A stretch of DNA of 8,624 nt from Gammaproteobacteria bacterium (GTDB taxonomy: Bacteria; Pseudomonadota; Gammaproteobacteria; Steroidobacterales; JABDKV01). Positions 1-6,368 of the stretch are shown in pieces. The stretch spans positions 1 through 8,624 of the forward strand of contig JAOTXR010000063.1 of NCBI GenBank assembly GCA_029862285.1. Reading direction: 5' to 3'. Numbering within the stretch: position 1 is the stretch's first letter; each line of letters starts with the position of its first letter. The notes below the pieces were generated by a model. It searched no databases and was not told the origin of the DNA. It was given only the letters and a program-made list of their open reading frames with translations. The position numbers and the translations under genes were made by a program.

Positions 1-1
1 C

Positions 2-553
2 GTCGAGGGACTCGCCAACGGCGGTCAGATTCGGCGCGACGGTAAATTAACCCGTGTACCCCTTGCCTATCGCACACGACCGGTCAATTTCGGTAACGGC
101 GAGAAAACCGGCATGACTATCCCCTGGGGTGATGTGGCGACGGCCTACTACACCACCTCGATCCCCAATATCGAAACCTACATTTCGGTACCACCGCATG
201 TACCCAAGCGTTTGCGGCGACTGAACCTGGTTCGCCCACTCCTGGGACTGGGTATCGTCCAGAAGCTGCTCAAGGCGCAGGTTGAGCGCCGCGTGACAGG
301 GCCGGACGCGGAACAACGCCAACGCAATCCAATGTACGTCTGGGGCGAGGCGAGCAATGGCACTAAGACTATCACCGGCCGACTGAAGACGGCTAACGGC
401 TATGAAGTCACAGTGACCGGGGCATTAGGGATAGTGGACAGTGTGCTTTCGACTCATCGTGATGGCGGTGCGTACACGCCGTCGCAACTCGTCGGCGTCG
501 GGTTTGCCGAATCGCTACCCGGATCGGCGCCAATGGAATTTACCGCCAACTAA
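2..553 (+). CDS. Saccharopine dehydrogenase-like oxidoreductase, C-terminal part
   Basis: The reading frame is open from the left edge to a TAA at 551-553 and encodes the last 183 residues. The first ATG in the window (113) lies inside a continuing frame, so it is not the start. The sequence resembles the C-terminal half of the saccharopine-dehydrogenase-like / trans-acting enoyl reductase family: a segment reading MTIPWGDVATAYYTTSIPNI, a basic linker, then a beta-rich part with WGEA, GYEVTVTGALGIV and a closing TPSQLVGVGFAESLPG. In this family the N-terminal half carries an NAD(P)-binding Rossmann fold, which lies outside the window. The substrate is unknown. Members are usually annotated only as NADP-binding oxidoreductases, and a true lysine-pathway role is unlikely. 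The gene ends in a two-way terminator facing the convergent PEP-CTERM gene. I am fairly sure of the family and unsure of the function. Confidence 0.75.
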   Translation, partial: VEGLANGGQIRRDGKLTRVPLAYRTRPVNFGNGEKTGMTIPWGDVATAYYTTSIPNIETYISVPPHVPKRLRRLNLVRPLLGLGIVQKLLKAQVERRVTGPDAEQRQRNPMYVWGEASNGTKTITGRLKTANGYEVTVTGALGIVDSVLSTHRDGGAYTPSQLVGVGFAESLPGSAPMEFTAN

Positions 554-586
554 AAAGGGACAGACCGGACGGCCTGCCCCTTTTAT
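553..586. terminator. Bidirectional rho-independent terminator between convergent genes
   Basis: An 11-bp inverted repeat with one mismatch has arms at 553-563 (AAAAGGGACAG) and 574-584 (CTGCCCCTTTT) around a 10-base loop. The A and T runs at the outer ends provide a U-tract on both strands. It sits between the stop of the oxidoreductase gene (553) and the stop of the PEP-CTERM gene (605), so it can end both transcripts. Confidence 0.8.
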
Positions 587-604
587 GTTTGCCGCCCGGG
601 GATA

Positions 605-1210
605 CTAGATGCGGGCGCGCGGTTGTTCGCGTCGCGTCCTGACCAGCGTCATACCGGCCAGTCCGAGCAACAGCAAAGCCACGATACCCGGTTCCGGTAC
701 GGCCGCCCGCTCAATGCTCAATTTGAGGTCCATGCCCAGATTGTTTTCCGGGTCTCCGCCCCACAGGTAGACGTTTAGCACGTCGCCATCCCAGCTAGAG
801 CTATTGAAATAACGACTATAGGTTAGGTCCGCAAATTTAAATACGCCCCATGTCTCGCCCAAGGTGTACTCGATCCACCCTCCGGCAAAACCATCCTCGA
901 TGTCATTCAGATCCAGACTCATGTCCTCGAAAGTCACGCTGCCGATCGGCAGCTCTTCTGAGTCCATCAATTGCAGGCTTTGCGCCCCATCGAGTGTCAG
1001 GAATCCATCGGCCATAATCAACGAAAGCTGCTGACCCGGCTCAAACCAGCTCCACGGGCCCGCCTCGCCCGAAGGCGTCGCACCAGGGTGAATCAGGGAG
1101 TAATTGTTGGCTGTTCCGACAGTACCCAACATCGGCGTAGCCTGGGACACCGAGGCCATTACAGTCAGGCCCAGAACCGCAACAATTGTGAGTGAGAATC
1201 TATTTTTCAT
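605..1210 (-). CDS. PEP-CTERM sorting domain protein (exosortase substrate)
   Basis: A 201-residue secreted protein with two clear sorting signals. The N-terminus is a Sec signal peptide (MKNR, hydrophobic core, cleavage probably after VSQA at about residue 24). The C-terminus is a PEP-CTERM anchor: VPEP at 171-174, a hydrophobic segment about 175-190, then RTRR at 191-194 and a 7-residue tail. Proteins of this type are exported, held by the C-terminal helix and processed by an exosortase (EpsH/XrtA family), often alongside exopolysaccharide production. The mature part is acidic, has no cysteine and is rich in W, G, D and S, with beta-type segments (GWIEYTLGETWGVFKFADLT). I recognise no enzymatic domain, so a structural or matrix role is only a guess. 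The ATG at 1210 follows AGGCGG at short spacing. The gene stands alone, with a sigma-54 promoter at 1265-1281. No exosortase is in the window. Confidence 0.88.
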   Translation of the reverse strand: MKNRFSLTIVAVLGLTVMASVSQATPMLGTVGTANNYSLIHPGATPSGEAGPWSWFEPGQQLSLIMADGFLTLDGAQSLQLMDSEELPIGSVTFEDMSLDLNDIEDGFAGGWIEYTLGETWGVFKFADLTYSRYFNSSSWDGDVLNVYLWGGDPENNLGMDLKLSIERAAVPEPGIVALLLLGLAGMTLVRTRREQPRARI

Positions 1211-1233
1211 ATCCGCCTGCTCTTATGTCATTC

Positions 1234-1248
1234 GGGGAGAAATTCCCC
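1234..1248 (-). other. Short hairpin in the predicted mRNA leader
   Basis: On the - strand the sequence reads GGGGA, a 5-base loop, then TCCCC, giving a perfect 5-bp stem. It lies between the start site predicted for the sigma-54 promoter (near 1254) and the ATG at 1210, so it would sit almost at the 5' end of the transcript. Such a hairpin could protect the mRNA end or be incidental. Confidence 0.35.
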
Positions 1249-1264
1249 TTTGCGGATTAGATAA

Positions 1265-1281
1265 AGCAACTTGTGTGCCAA
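1265..1281 (-). promoter_or_regulatory. Sigma-54 (RpoN) -24/-12 promoter of the PEP-CTERM gene
   Basis: The - strand reads TTGGCACACAAGTTGCT. The -24 element TGGCAC and the -12 element TTGCT are separated by 5 bases, placing GG and GC ten bases apart, exactly as in the sigma-54 consensus TGGCAC-N5-TTGCW. The expected start is near 1254, giving a leader of about 44 bases to the ATG at 1210. The orientation is correct for the downstream PEP-CTERM gene and there is no competing gene start. Sigma-54 promoters need an ATP-dependent enhancer-binding activator. In PEP-CTERM systems the known candidate is PrsR, partnered with the kinase PrsK. Confidence 0.8.
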
Positions 1282-1313
1282 TTTACAGAAGACACCAATA
1301 ACCAGAAGATAGT

Positions 1314-1327
1314 GTGACCCGCGTCAC
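1314..1327. promoter_or_regulatory. Palindrome GTGAC-N4-GTCAC, candidate activator site
   Basis: A perfect 5-bp inverted repeat with a 4-base centre (GTGACCCGCGTCAC). Its centre is about 66 bp upstream of the start site predicted from the sigma-54 promoter. A dimeric Fis-type helix-turn-helix activator of the NtrC/PrsR class commonly binds a dyad at roughly this distance or a little further away. The assignment rests on symmetry and position only. The regulator's real motif is not known to me and a single dyad could arise by chance. Confidence 0.4.
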
Positions 1328-1446
1328 GCTTTTCCGGCTAATTACAACAAAGTGTGGAGCCGCGGTGATGCGACTGTAAGAGACACCGACACGATGGCCC
1401 ACTTTTGGTAACCATCTTATGTTCCGCTAAGAGCCTGACCAGGCCA

Positions 1447-1485
1447 CAAAAAAAACGATCCGCGCGCTTCCGCGCAGACCGTTTT
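1447..1485 (-). terminator. Rho-independent terminator of the beta-barrel gene
   Basis: The arms are 1471-1485 and 1452-1466, separated by a 4-base loop. All 15 positions pair in RNA if G-U pairs are allowed. Read on the - strand the stem is followed by an uninterrupted run of eight T (1455 to 1448). It begins 15 bases after the stop codon at 1501 of the outer-membrane protein gene and insulates the sigma-54 promoter region from upstream transcription. Confidence 0.9.
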
Positions 1486-1500
1486 CCGCTAAATTGATTG

Positions 1501-2163
1501 TTACTTGCCCTTATTGGCGAAGCGAACTTCCAGTCCGAGCGACCAGTATTCAGTCGAATCGGCAAGATTGAATATTTCGTAACCGATAATTCCCCGCCAG
1601 TTGTCGCTGAAGTCAATTCCGACATTCAGCCCATAGTAAGGATCGGCATTGACTTCATTGTGACCCGATACGCCACTGACACTGCGTTTAGCATCAGAGT
1701 CGATCAGGCCCAGCTTTAGTGCAAAACTGAGGTTGTCGGTTATCCCGCCCGGCTCCCAACCCATCTCGGTCATCGTCTTGCGGGCGACCGCCGCCAGCGT
1801 CAGACCACGAGGCATGACGGGAAGCGCGTCGGCAACATCCTGAGTAAACTGCGCGACCTGCGATGATGGCACTACACCGGCGACCTCCGCCCGAACTTTG
1901 CCGAGGTCGACAAAACCAAGCTCCACGGCCCAGGTATCCGTAAACTGCAAACCTACAAGAATCCGCCCGCCACCGTCCTCGGCGTCGACCGTCGCTGCAG
2001 TTATGTCGTAGCCCTGCCTGGCAAGGGTGCTCTGCAGCGCAGCCGGATCCGAGCCGCTGTCGGATCTGCCGATACCTGTTCCAAAATATAATTCGTAGTC
2101 AGCCAGCGCCGGGCCGGCAAACACCAGCGCGAACAGAACAACGAGACTTCGAAGAGTATTCAT
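1501..2163 (-). CDS. OmpA-like outer-membrane beta-barrel protein
   Basis: A 220-residue exported protein. The signal peptide is residues 1-21 with a typical cleavage site (GPALA then DYELYFG). The mature part alternates hydrophobic and polar residues in amphipathic strands separated by loops: 22-34, a pair in 66-88 (ILVGLQFTDTWAVELGFVDL), 119-131, 144-155, a pair in 174-198 (YYGLNVGIDFSDNWRGIIGY) and 206-215 (YWSLGLEVRF). This matches the small 8-stranded OmpA/OmpX-type barrel fold; there is no peptidoglycan-binding OmpA C-domain. The aromatic residue expected at the end of the last strand is F215, but five more residues (ANKGK) follow, slightly unusual for recognition by the Bam machinery. 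AGGAG lies 7 bases before the ATG. No cargo or function can be deduced. The nearest upstream gene, modC, has no clear terminator, so some read-through from the mod genes is possible. Confidence 0.75.
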   Translation of the reverse strand: MNTLRSLVVLFALVFAGPALADYELYFGTGIGRSDSGSDPAALQSTLARQGYDITAATVDAEDGGGRILVGLQFTDTWAVELGFVDLGKVRAEVAGVVPSSQVAQFTQDVADALPVMPRGLTLAAVARKTMTEMGWEPGGITDNLSFALKLGLIDSDAKRSVSGVSGHNEVNADPYYGLNVGIDFSDNWRGIIGYEIFNLADSTEYWSLGLEVRFANKGK

Positions 2164-2252
2164 CTGGGGACTCCTATCTGTGAACGCCAGTCATTCTCAT
2201 AATCAAAGGCGTGGACCTGTGTTGGAAGTACTTTAGTGACTTTACCCGCGGT

Positions 2253-3356
2253 TCACAACGTTTCACGATATTGCCCAGACGGCTTCACAGCCACACCCTT
2301 GACCTGAGCCGTCACCGCCTGTCCCTTGGATAGCACGAGTTTGTTAAACGACAGGCGGGAGATTCGCGCAATCAGCCGCGAACTCCCGGCAATCAGTTCA
2401 ACCTGGACATGCGGGCCTCCATTGTCTGCGACCGAACCGATGATTGCCGAAATTTGGTTAAGAATTGAACTGGGGCCGGGTGTATCCACACTGACACTGA
2501 CGTCACGAGCCAGGATGCGAACCCTGACGCGCCCGCGGTTGGCCGGCGGGTGGCCAGGCAAAATCAATTCGCCGCCGTCAAATCGTAGCCGGGTGACCTG
2601 GTTAATGGCATCGTGACCGGTGACACGGGCTTCGATGAATACACCGGTATCCGCATCATCAAAAATAGCCGGATTGTTCAAAAGTTGACCGATTTCTCCC
2701 GACTCGGTAATCGCACCAGCACGCATCACGATCAGGTGGTCACACAAGTGGGTGACTTCGTCGACGCTATGGCTGACGTACAGTATCGGCATGGCAAGTT
2801 CTGCATGCAGCCGGTTGAGAAATGGCAGGATCTGGCGCCGGCTGTCGTGATCCAACGAGGCCAGTGGCTCGTCCATCAGCAGCAGGCGCGGGCTCCTCAG
2901 CACTGCCCGCGCGATAGCGACCCGCTGGCGCTCACCACCGGACAATTGATCCGTCCGCCGCCGGCTCAGCCGGTCAATATCCAGCAAGTCACAAACCTGC
3001 CCCCGCGTTAGCTTTGGCGGTCGTCGCGCCCGTCGTAACCCGTAATCGATATTGGCGGCGACATCCAGATGGCGGAATAACTGCGTGTGCTGGAATACGT
3101 AGCCCACTTCACGTCGGTGTGGCGGGACGAACACTCTAGTCGAACTGTCCTGCCAGATATCGCGGGCAACTTCGATACGTCCTTTTGCACCACGTTCCAG
3201 CCCCGCGAGACAGCGCAGTACCGTTGTCTTGCCAGCGCCCGAGACGCCGAACAAACCGGTAATTCCCTGGGCCGGCAGATCAAAATCTGCGCGCAACCTG
3301 AAATCGCCGCGATCCATGGACAGCTCACACGTTCCCAATGATCTGGTATCAGGCAC
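2253..3356 (-). CDS. modC: Molybdate ABC importer ATP-binding protein ModC
   Basis: The ATPase of the molybdate importer; it docks on ModB at the inner face of the cytoplasmic membrane. Counting from a GTG start at 3356, Walker A GVSGAGKT is at 37-44, the Q-loop (VFQHTQLF) near 89, the ABC signature LSGGERQR at 138-145, Walker B LLLMDEP at 158-164 with ASLD after it, and the switch histidine in VSHS at 196. A C-terminal Mop/TOBE domain, roughly 296-357, is the oxyanion-sensing part that separates ModC from other ABC ATPases. The length of 367 residues fits the family (E. coli ModC is 352). The frame stays open to an ATG at 3407, but that would add 17 residues unlike ModC and overlap modB by 59 bases. 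The GTG overlaps the modB stop by 8 bases (GTGCCTGA), suggesting coupled translation. An ATG at 3317 would be a shorter alternative. Confidence 0.93.
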   Translation of the reverse strand: MPDTRSLGTCELSMDRGDFRLRADFDLPAQGITGLFGVSGAGKTTVLRCLAGLERGAKGRIEVARDIWQDSSTRVFVPPHRREVGYVFQHTQLFRHLDVAANIDYGLRRARRPPKLTRGQVCDLLDIDRLSRRRTDQLSGGERQRVAIARAVLRSPRLLLMDEPLASLDHDSRRQILPFLNRLHAELAMPILYVSHSVDEVTHLCDHLIVMRAGAITESGEIGQLLNNPAIFDDADTGVFIEARVTGHDAINQVTRLRFDGGELILPGHPPANRGRVRVRILARDVSVSVDTPGPSSILNQISAIIGSVADNGGPHVQVELIAGSSRLIARISRLSFNKLVLSKGQAVTAQVKGVAVKPSGQYRETL

Positions 3357-4053
3357 GATGACGTGGCCGATTAACGAAATAGAGCAACAGCAAAGCCAGA
3401 AAGGCAAACACCAATAGAATCACCGAGAGCACATGTGCCTTGTCGTAGTTCAGACTCTCAACATGATCGTAGATTGCTATCGAGATAACGCGCGTCTCTC
3501 CCGGGATATTGCCGCCTACCATCAGCACGACGCCGAACTCACCCAGCGTGTGCGCAAAACCCATGACCGCCGCTGTGAGATATCCACGCATCGATTGGGG
3601 TACCACGATGGAGAAAAAAACATCGAGTGGTGATGCTCCGAGCGTTGCAGCAGATTCCATACCAGCCTCACTGACCGAGTGAAAGGCATTCTGCAGTGGT
3701 TGCACAACAAACGGCAGGCTATAGGCGCACGACGCGATCACCAGCCCGGAAAACGAAAAACTCAGTGAGTCGCCGGTCAGGGAAACCCAAAATCGCCCCA
3801 ATGGGCCGGCCGGTCCGAGCAAGATCAGGAGATAGAAGCCCATCACCGTCGGCGGCAAGACTATCGGCATTGCAACGATTGCTTCCACCGGTACGCGCCA
3901 GAACCCCCGCGTTCGCGACAACCACCATGCCAGCGGCGTGCCAAACACGATCAGTATCAGCGTAGTTACTCCGGCGAGGCGAACGCTAAGCCAGAGCGGA
4001 CCGGCGCCGGGAAAGTGCGCTAACCAACCGTTGGCTCCGACAACATCAACCAT
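3349..4053 (-). CDS. modB: Molybdate ABC importer permease ModB
   Basis: The inner-membrane channel subunit, which forms a homodimer that receives molybdate from ModA and is driven by ModC. Its 234 residues are close to the 229 of E. coli ModB. Hydrophobic helices lie at about 21-45, 55-80, 100-122, 157-180 and 207-227. The cytoplasmic EAA loop that contacts the ATPase is at 129-153 (EAGMESAATLGASPLDVF, then a conserved VPQ). The typical ModB segment ETRVISIAIYDHVES is at 186-200 and PIVLPPTVMGFYLL is at 63-76. The start is 22 bases after the modA stop and no strong Shine-Dalgarno is visible, so reinitiation after modA is likely. The 3' end overlaps the start of modC by 8 bases. Confidence 0.94.
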   Translation of the reverse strand: MVDVVGANGWLAHFPGAGPLWLSVRLAGVTTLILIVFGTPLAWWLSRTRGFWRVPVEAIVAMPIVLPPTVMGFYLLILLGPAGPLGRFWVSLTGDSLSFSFSGLVIASCAYSLPFVVQPLQNAFHSVSEAGMESAATLGASPLDVFFSIVVPQSMRGYLTAAVMGFAHTLGEFGVVLMVGGNIPGETRVISIAIYDHVESLNYDKAHVLSVILLVFAFLALLLLYFVNRPRHRA

Positions 4054-4075
4054 CCAGGATAAGCGTACTGCTCAG

Positions 4076-4825
4076 CTAGGGCCGGCGATATCCGCGACGC
4101 AGGATTTCTTCGGTAGCTGCATCCGAGTGCAGGCTTGCAATAAATTCCCTGGCTGCTGCGCTACCGCGGGCGCGCCGCAGCAGTACCCCCTGTTGCATGA
4201 TTGGCGCATGATCGCTGGCCGGAACTGCGTACCGGCAAGAACCGGCGGGAATGTCTGTGTCCGCAAGCTGAGCGGCGGCGACCAGCCCAAGAGCCGCATT
4301 GCGGGTGGCCGCGAAATGAAAAGCCTGACCAATGTTCTCGCCGGTCACAATCCTGGAACGGATTTTTCTCCACAAACCGAGGCCCTCTAGCCATTGTTTT
4401 GCCGCCGCCCCATACGGCGCAGTATCGGGATTGGCGATAGCGAGGTAATCGAAGTCCAATGACTTCAACACTTCCAGGCAATTCCTGTCCGCGTACCGCT
4501 CTCTGACAGACCACAATACCAGCGTTCCCTCGGCATAGCTGAATCGAGTTCCGGGTACAGCCAGACCATCAAATTCGACTCGTTCCGGCCTCGCGGTGTC
4601 GGCCGACAAGAAAATATCAAACGGTGCGCCATTACGAATCTGTGCGTACAACTTGCCGGATGATCCTGAACTGATACGGACTACGTGACCGCTGCGCTCA
4701 TTAAATCTCTTCGCAAGTACATGCGCTGTTTCACTAAAATTGCTGGCAACTGCCACGAACACAATCTCGCCGTACGCTGCCTGCAGGCACAGGGCACAGA
4801 ACGCACCGACGAACATATTTGCCAT
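4076..4825 (-). CDS. modA: Periplasmic molybdate-binding protein ModA
   Basis: The substrate-binding protein of the importer. From the ATG at 4825 it has 249 residues, with a Sec signal peptide (hydrophobic MFVGAFCALCLQAAYG, cleavage probably just before EIVFVAVASNF). The oxyanion pocket motifs are present: ASNF at 27-30, SSGSSGKL at 52-59, NPDTAPYGAAA at 132-142 and GENIGQAF at 162-169. The later segment reads LGLVAAAQL where E. coli ModA has LGIVYA with its ligand tyrosine. Together with ASNF and APYG this points to the type I remember as Azotobacter ModA2, which binds molybdate or tungstate with a different residue set. The frame is open upstream to the rhomboid stop. A GGAG sits 7 bases before a CTG (4834) that would add LKI and a positive charge to the signal peptide, so the exact start is uncertain. 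It is the first gene of modABC, about 80 bases after the rhomboid gene. Confidence 0.92.
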   Translation of the reverse strand: MANMFVGAFCALCLQAAYGEIVFVAVASNFSETAHVLAKRFNERSGHVVRISSGSSGKLYAQIRNGAPFDIFLSADTARPERVEFDGLAVPGTRFSYAEGTLVLWSVRERYADRNCLEVLKSLDFDYLAIANPDTAPYGAAAKQWLEGLGLWRKIRSRIVTGENIGQAFHFAATRNAALGLVAAAQLADTDIPAGSCRYAVPASDHAPIMQQGVLLRRARGSAAAREFIASLHSDAATEEILRRGYRRP

Positions 4826-4906
4826 GATCTTCAGGTATCCACTCCCAACTGCAGATGACGCTGAGGCCAAATATATCGCATCGCGCTCGCAGTCGCTTTG
4901 GCCCAA

Positions 4907-5773
4907 CTACGTTAATGCCAATAGCCAGGCCGCTGCACAGGCCAATACTGCGGCCAAACCAATTGTGAGTTGCCGTCTGCCGGAACGCCGCCAACTCGCA
5001 GGCAAACGTGCCACAATGATCCCGCCAGCCATGCCGCAGCCAAAACCTGTCAGGTGCGCGACTATGTCGGTGCGCACGTCACCGGTACCGAGGTAAGCGA
5101 GTAAGACTGCTCCGCTGATCAGCGGAGCGATACGAAACGCTGCATGAAAACGAGCATCGCGTCGATGCATCCAAGTATAAGCGGTCAGCGTACCGAGCGC
5201 CGCAAATACGGCGGTCGATGCACCGACGGCGCGATGCGAAGGATGCTGTAACAAAACATTGGCAATGTTACCCAGTGCTCCACCGGCAAGGATGAGACTC
5301 CAGCCCAGTCCCTGCCCCACCAACTGACCCAGGAATAAACCAAAAACAGCACCGATGACCATGTTGCCGGCCAGGTGTGGCGCGTCGGCGTGCAACATTA
5401 ATGCGGTAATGGCCCGCCACCACTCGCCTTGCCGCATCAGGCGACCATCCACCCGGCCCTCGACATACCAGTCCAGGCCAAAGGCCTCTGCGTTAGTCAT
5501 CCAGTGCAATATGAGCAGCATCGTGGCAAAACACATGGCGCCTATGACTCCGTTGGATACTCGGGGCATCTCGCTCAGCACCGGTGGCCAACCACGGTTT
5601 TCTTTCTCGTAAAGACTCAGCTGCTCACGAGCCTCGTCGGCTACGTGATAGCCCACGGCGAGCACACGCATGCCGTCGAGTTCGAGAATCTCGTAGGGGA
5701 TACCCACCGCGTGCAGCACCAGCGCCCGCTCCCGGCAAACTCGTGCGGAGCGGGTCTCGTACACGACCGTCAT
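4907..5773 (-). CDS. Rhomboid-family intramembrane serine protease
   Basis: A polytopic inner-membrane protease of 288 residues from the ATG at 5773. A GTG at 5794 could add 7 residues; neither start has an ideal ribosome site. The N-terminal 65 residues or so form a soluble domain (VVYETRSARVCRERALVLHAVGIPYEI reads in two parts, 3-15 and 16-29) that resembles small DUF2007-like domains found before some rhomboids. This is an impression, not a domain search. Membrane helices begin near 77. Rhomboid landmarks are HLAGN at 133-137 in the second core helix, the catalytic serine in GAST at Ser186, and the partner histidine in AHLTGFGCG at His240. The usual motif is GxSG; here the fourth residue is Thr. 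The natural substrate cannot be predicted. It lies on the same strand as modABC with an 81-base gap, so it may be cotranscribed with them, but no functional link to molybdate is known to me. Confidence 0.88.
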   Translation of the reverse strand: MTVVYETRSARVCRERALVLHAVGIPYEILELDGMRVLAVGYHVADEAREQLSLYEKENRGWPPVLSEMPRVSNGVIGAMCFATMLLILHWMTNAEAFGLDWYVEGRVDGRLMRQGEWWRAITALMLHADAPHLAGNMVIGAVFGLFLGQLVGQGLGWSLILAGGALGNIANVLLQHPSHRAVGASTAVFAALGTLTAYTWMHRRDARFHAAFRIAPLISGAVLLAYLGTGDVRTDIVAHLTGFGCGMAGGIIVARLPASWRRSGRRQLTIGLAAVLACAAAWLLALT

Positions 5774-5845
5774 CCTTCGTGCTTCGCCTTCCACCTCGGA
5801 AGAGTACCTGAATCCCCCTGCACTTGACCCCGCTGAGCGGCAGAA

Positions 5846-5981
5846 CGGGAATCCGAATTGCCGGACAACCTCACGCGGCCAAGGCCGGACACGCGTGGAT
5901 CTTGCCGTCTGAAATTAACCACTAGAAAAAAGGCCGGTACACCCTTGTGGCGTGCCGGCCTTTTTTTCCATTGGTCGGGGC
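5846..5981. repeat. 136-bp direct repeat, copy 1 (carries the tRNA-Pro 3' end)
   Basis: This block is identical, base for base by eye, to 6098-6233; the two start 252 bp apart. It begins CGGGAATCCGAATTGCC, contains the palindromic core GGCCAAGGCC and a CACGCGTG palindrome, then a strong hairpin terminator. It ends in TGGTCGGGGC, which on the - strand is GCCCCGACCA, the last 10 bases of tRNA-Pro including CCA. Beyond 5981 the similarity to the tRNA stops abruptly, so this copy has a tRNA tail without a tRNA. Its left end is 72 bp from the rhomboid start codon, so the promoter of the rhomboid gene may lie in or beside the repeat. Confidence 0.95.
5926..5967. terminator. Strong hairpin terminator inside repeat copy 1
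   Basis: AAAAAAGGCCGG at the left and CCGGCCTTTTTTT at the right flank a GC-rich stem that continues inward with one mismatch and a G-U pair to a small loop (TTGT on the + strand). Runs of A and T on both sides make it a potential terminator in both directions. It duplicates the tRNA-Pro terminator at 6178-6219 and would stop read-through from the tRNA operon before the rhomboid gene. Confidence 0.8.
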
Positions 5982-6097
5982 CTCCCGGGAAAAGATTTTT
6001 CCCCGCCAGAATTCATCAGGTGGAAATAGCTCTTAAAAGACCTCTCGCAATCCGGGTTTTCCCTGCACGGTACCGCGCGCATTCTCTGCGCTCTGGC
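5982..6097. other. 116-bp segment between the two direct repeats
   Basis: This stretch has no convincing gene. It separates the repeat copies and shows no recognisable decayed tRNA when compared with the tRNA-Pro sequence. The only structure I see is a perfect 7-bp inverted repeat, GGGAAAA-GAT-TTTTCCC, at 5987-6003 next to the end of copy 1. The whole gene-free region 5774-6223 consists of the short leader of the rhomboid gene, the two repeat copies and this segment. Long open frames crossing it on the + strand repeat the same peptide twice because of the duplication and are not genes. Confidence 0.6.
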
Positions 6098-6300
<203 letters not shown>

Positions 6301-6368
6301 ATTCAAAAAAGTTGAGTTTGCGAATTGCCGTTACCCGGCACCCACACATTCGGCTGCAAACCGATTGC

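Noticed and set aside
1338..1625. A 95-residue - strand open frame between the beta-barrel and PEP-CTERM genes
   Set aside because: It runs through the strong terminator at 1447-1485 and overlaps the end of the beta-barrel gene in another frame; the peptide is low in recognisable features.
2180..2210. TGATTATGAGAATGA on the - strand ahead of the beta-barrel gene as a Fur box
   Set aside because: The left half fits, but the right half matches the dyad at only about 4 of 7 positions, too weak to claim iron control.
2226..2256. Inverted GTGA/TCAC pair near the modC stop as a terminator or second activator site
   Set aside because: The arms are only 4 bases, there is no U-tract, and the spacing differs from the dyad at 1314-1327.
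3008..3328. Open frames overlapping modC on both strands
   Set aside because: They lie wholly within modC, which has every ABC ATPase motif; these frames show none.
4865..4885. CGATATATTT on the - strand ahead of modA as a ModE operator
   Set aside because: Only one half resembles the ModE consensus; the second TATA-type half-site is missing at the expected spacing.
5982..6097. Decayed tRNA-Pro gene next to repeat copy 1
   Set aside because: By-eye comparison with the intact tRNA shows no matching arms beyond the last 10 bases, so a full tandem tRNA duplication with decay is not supported.
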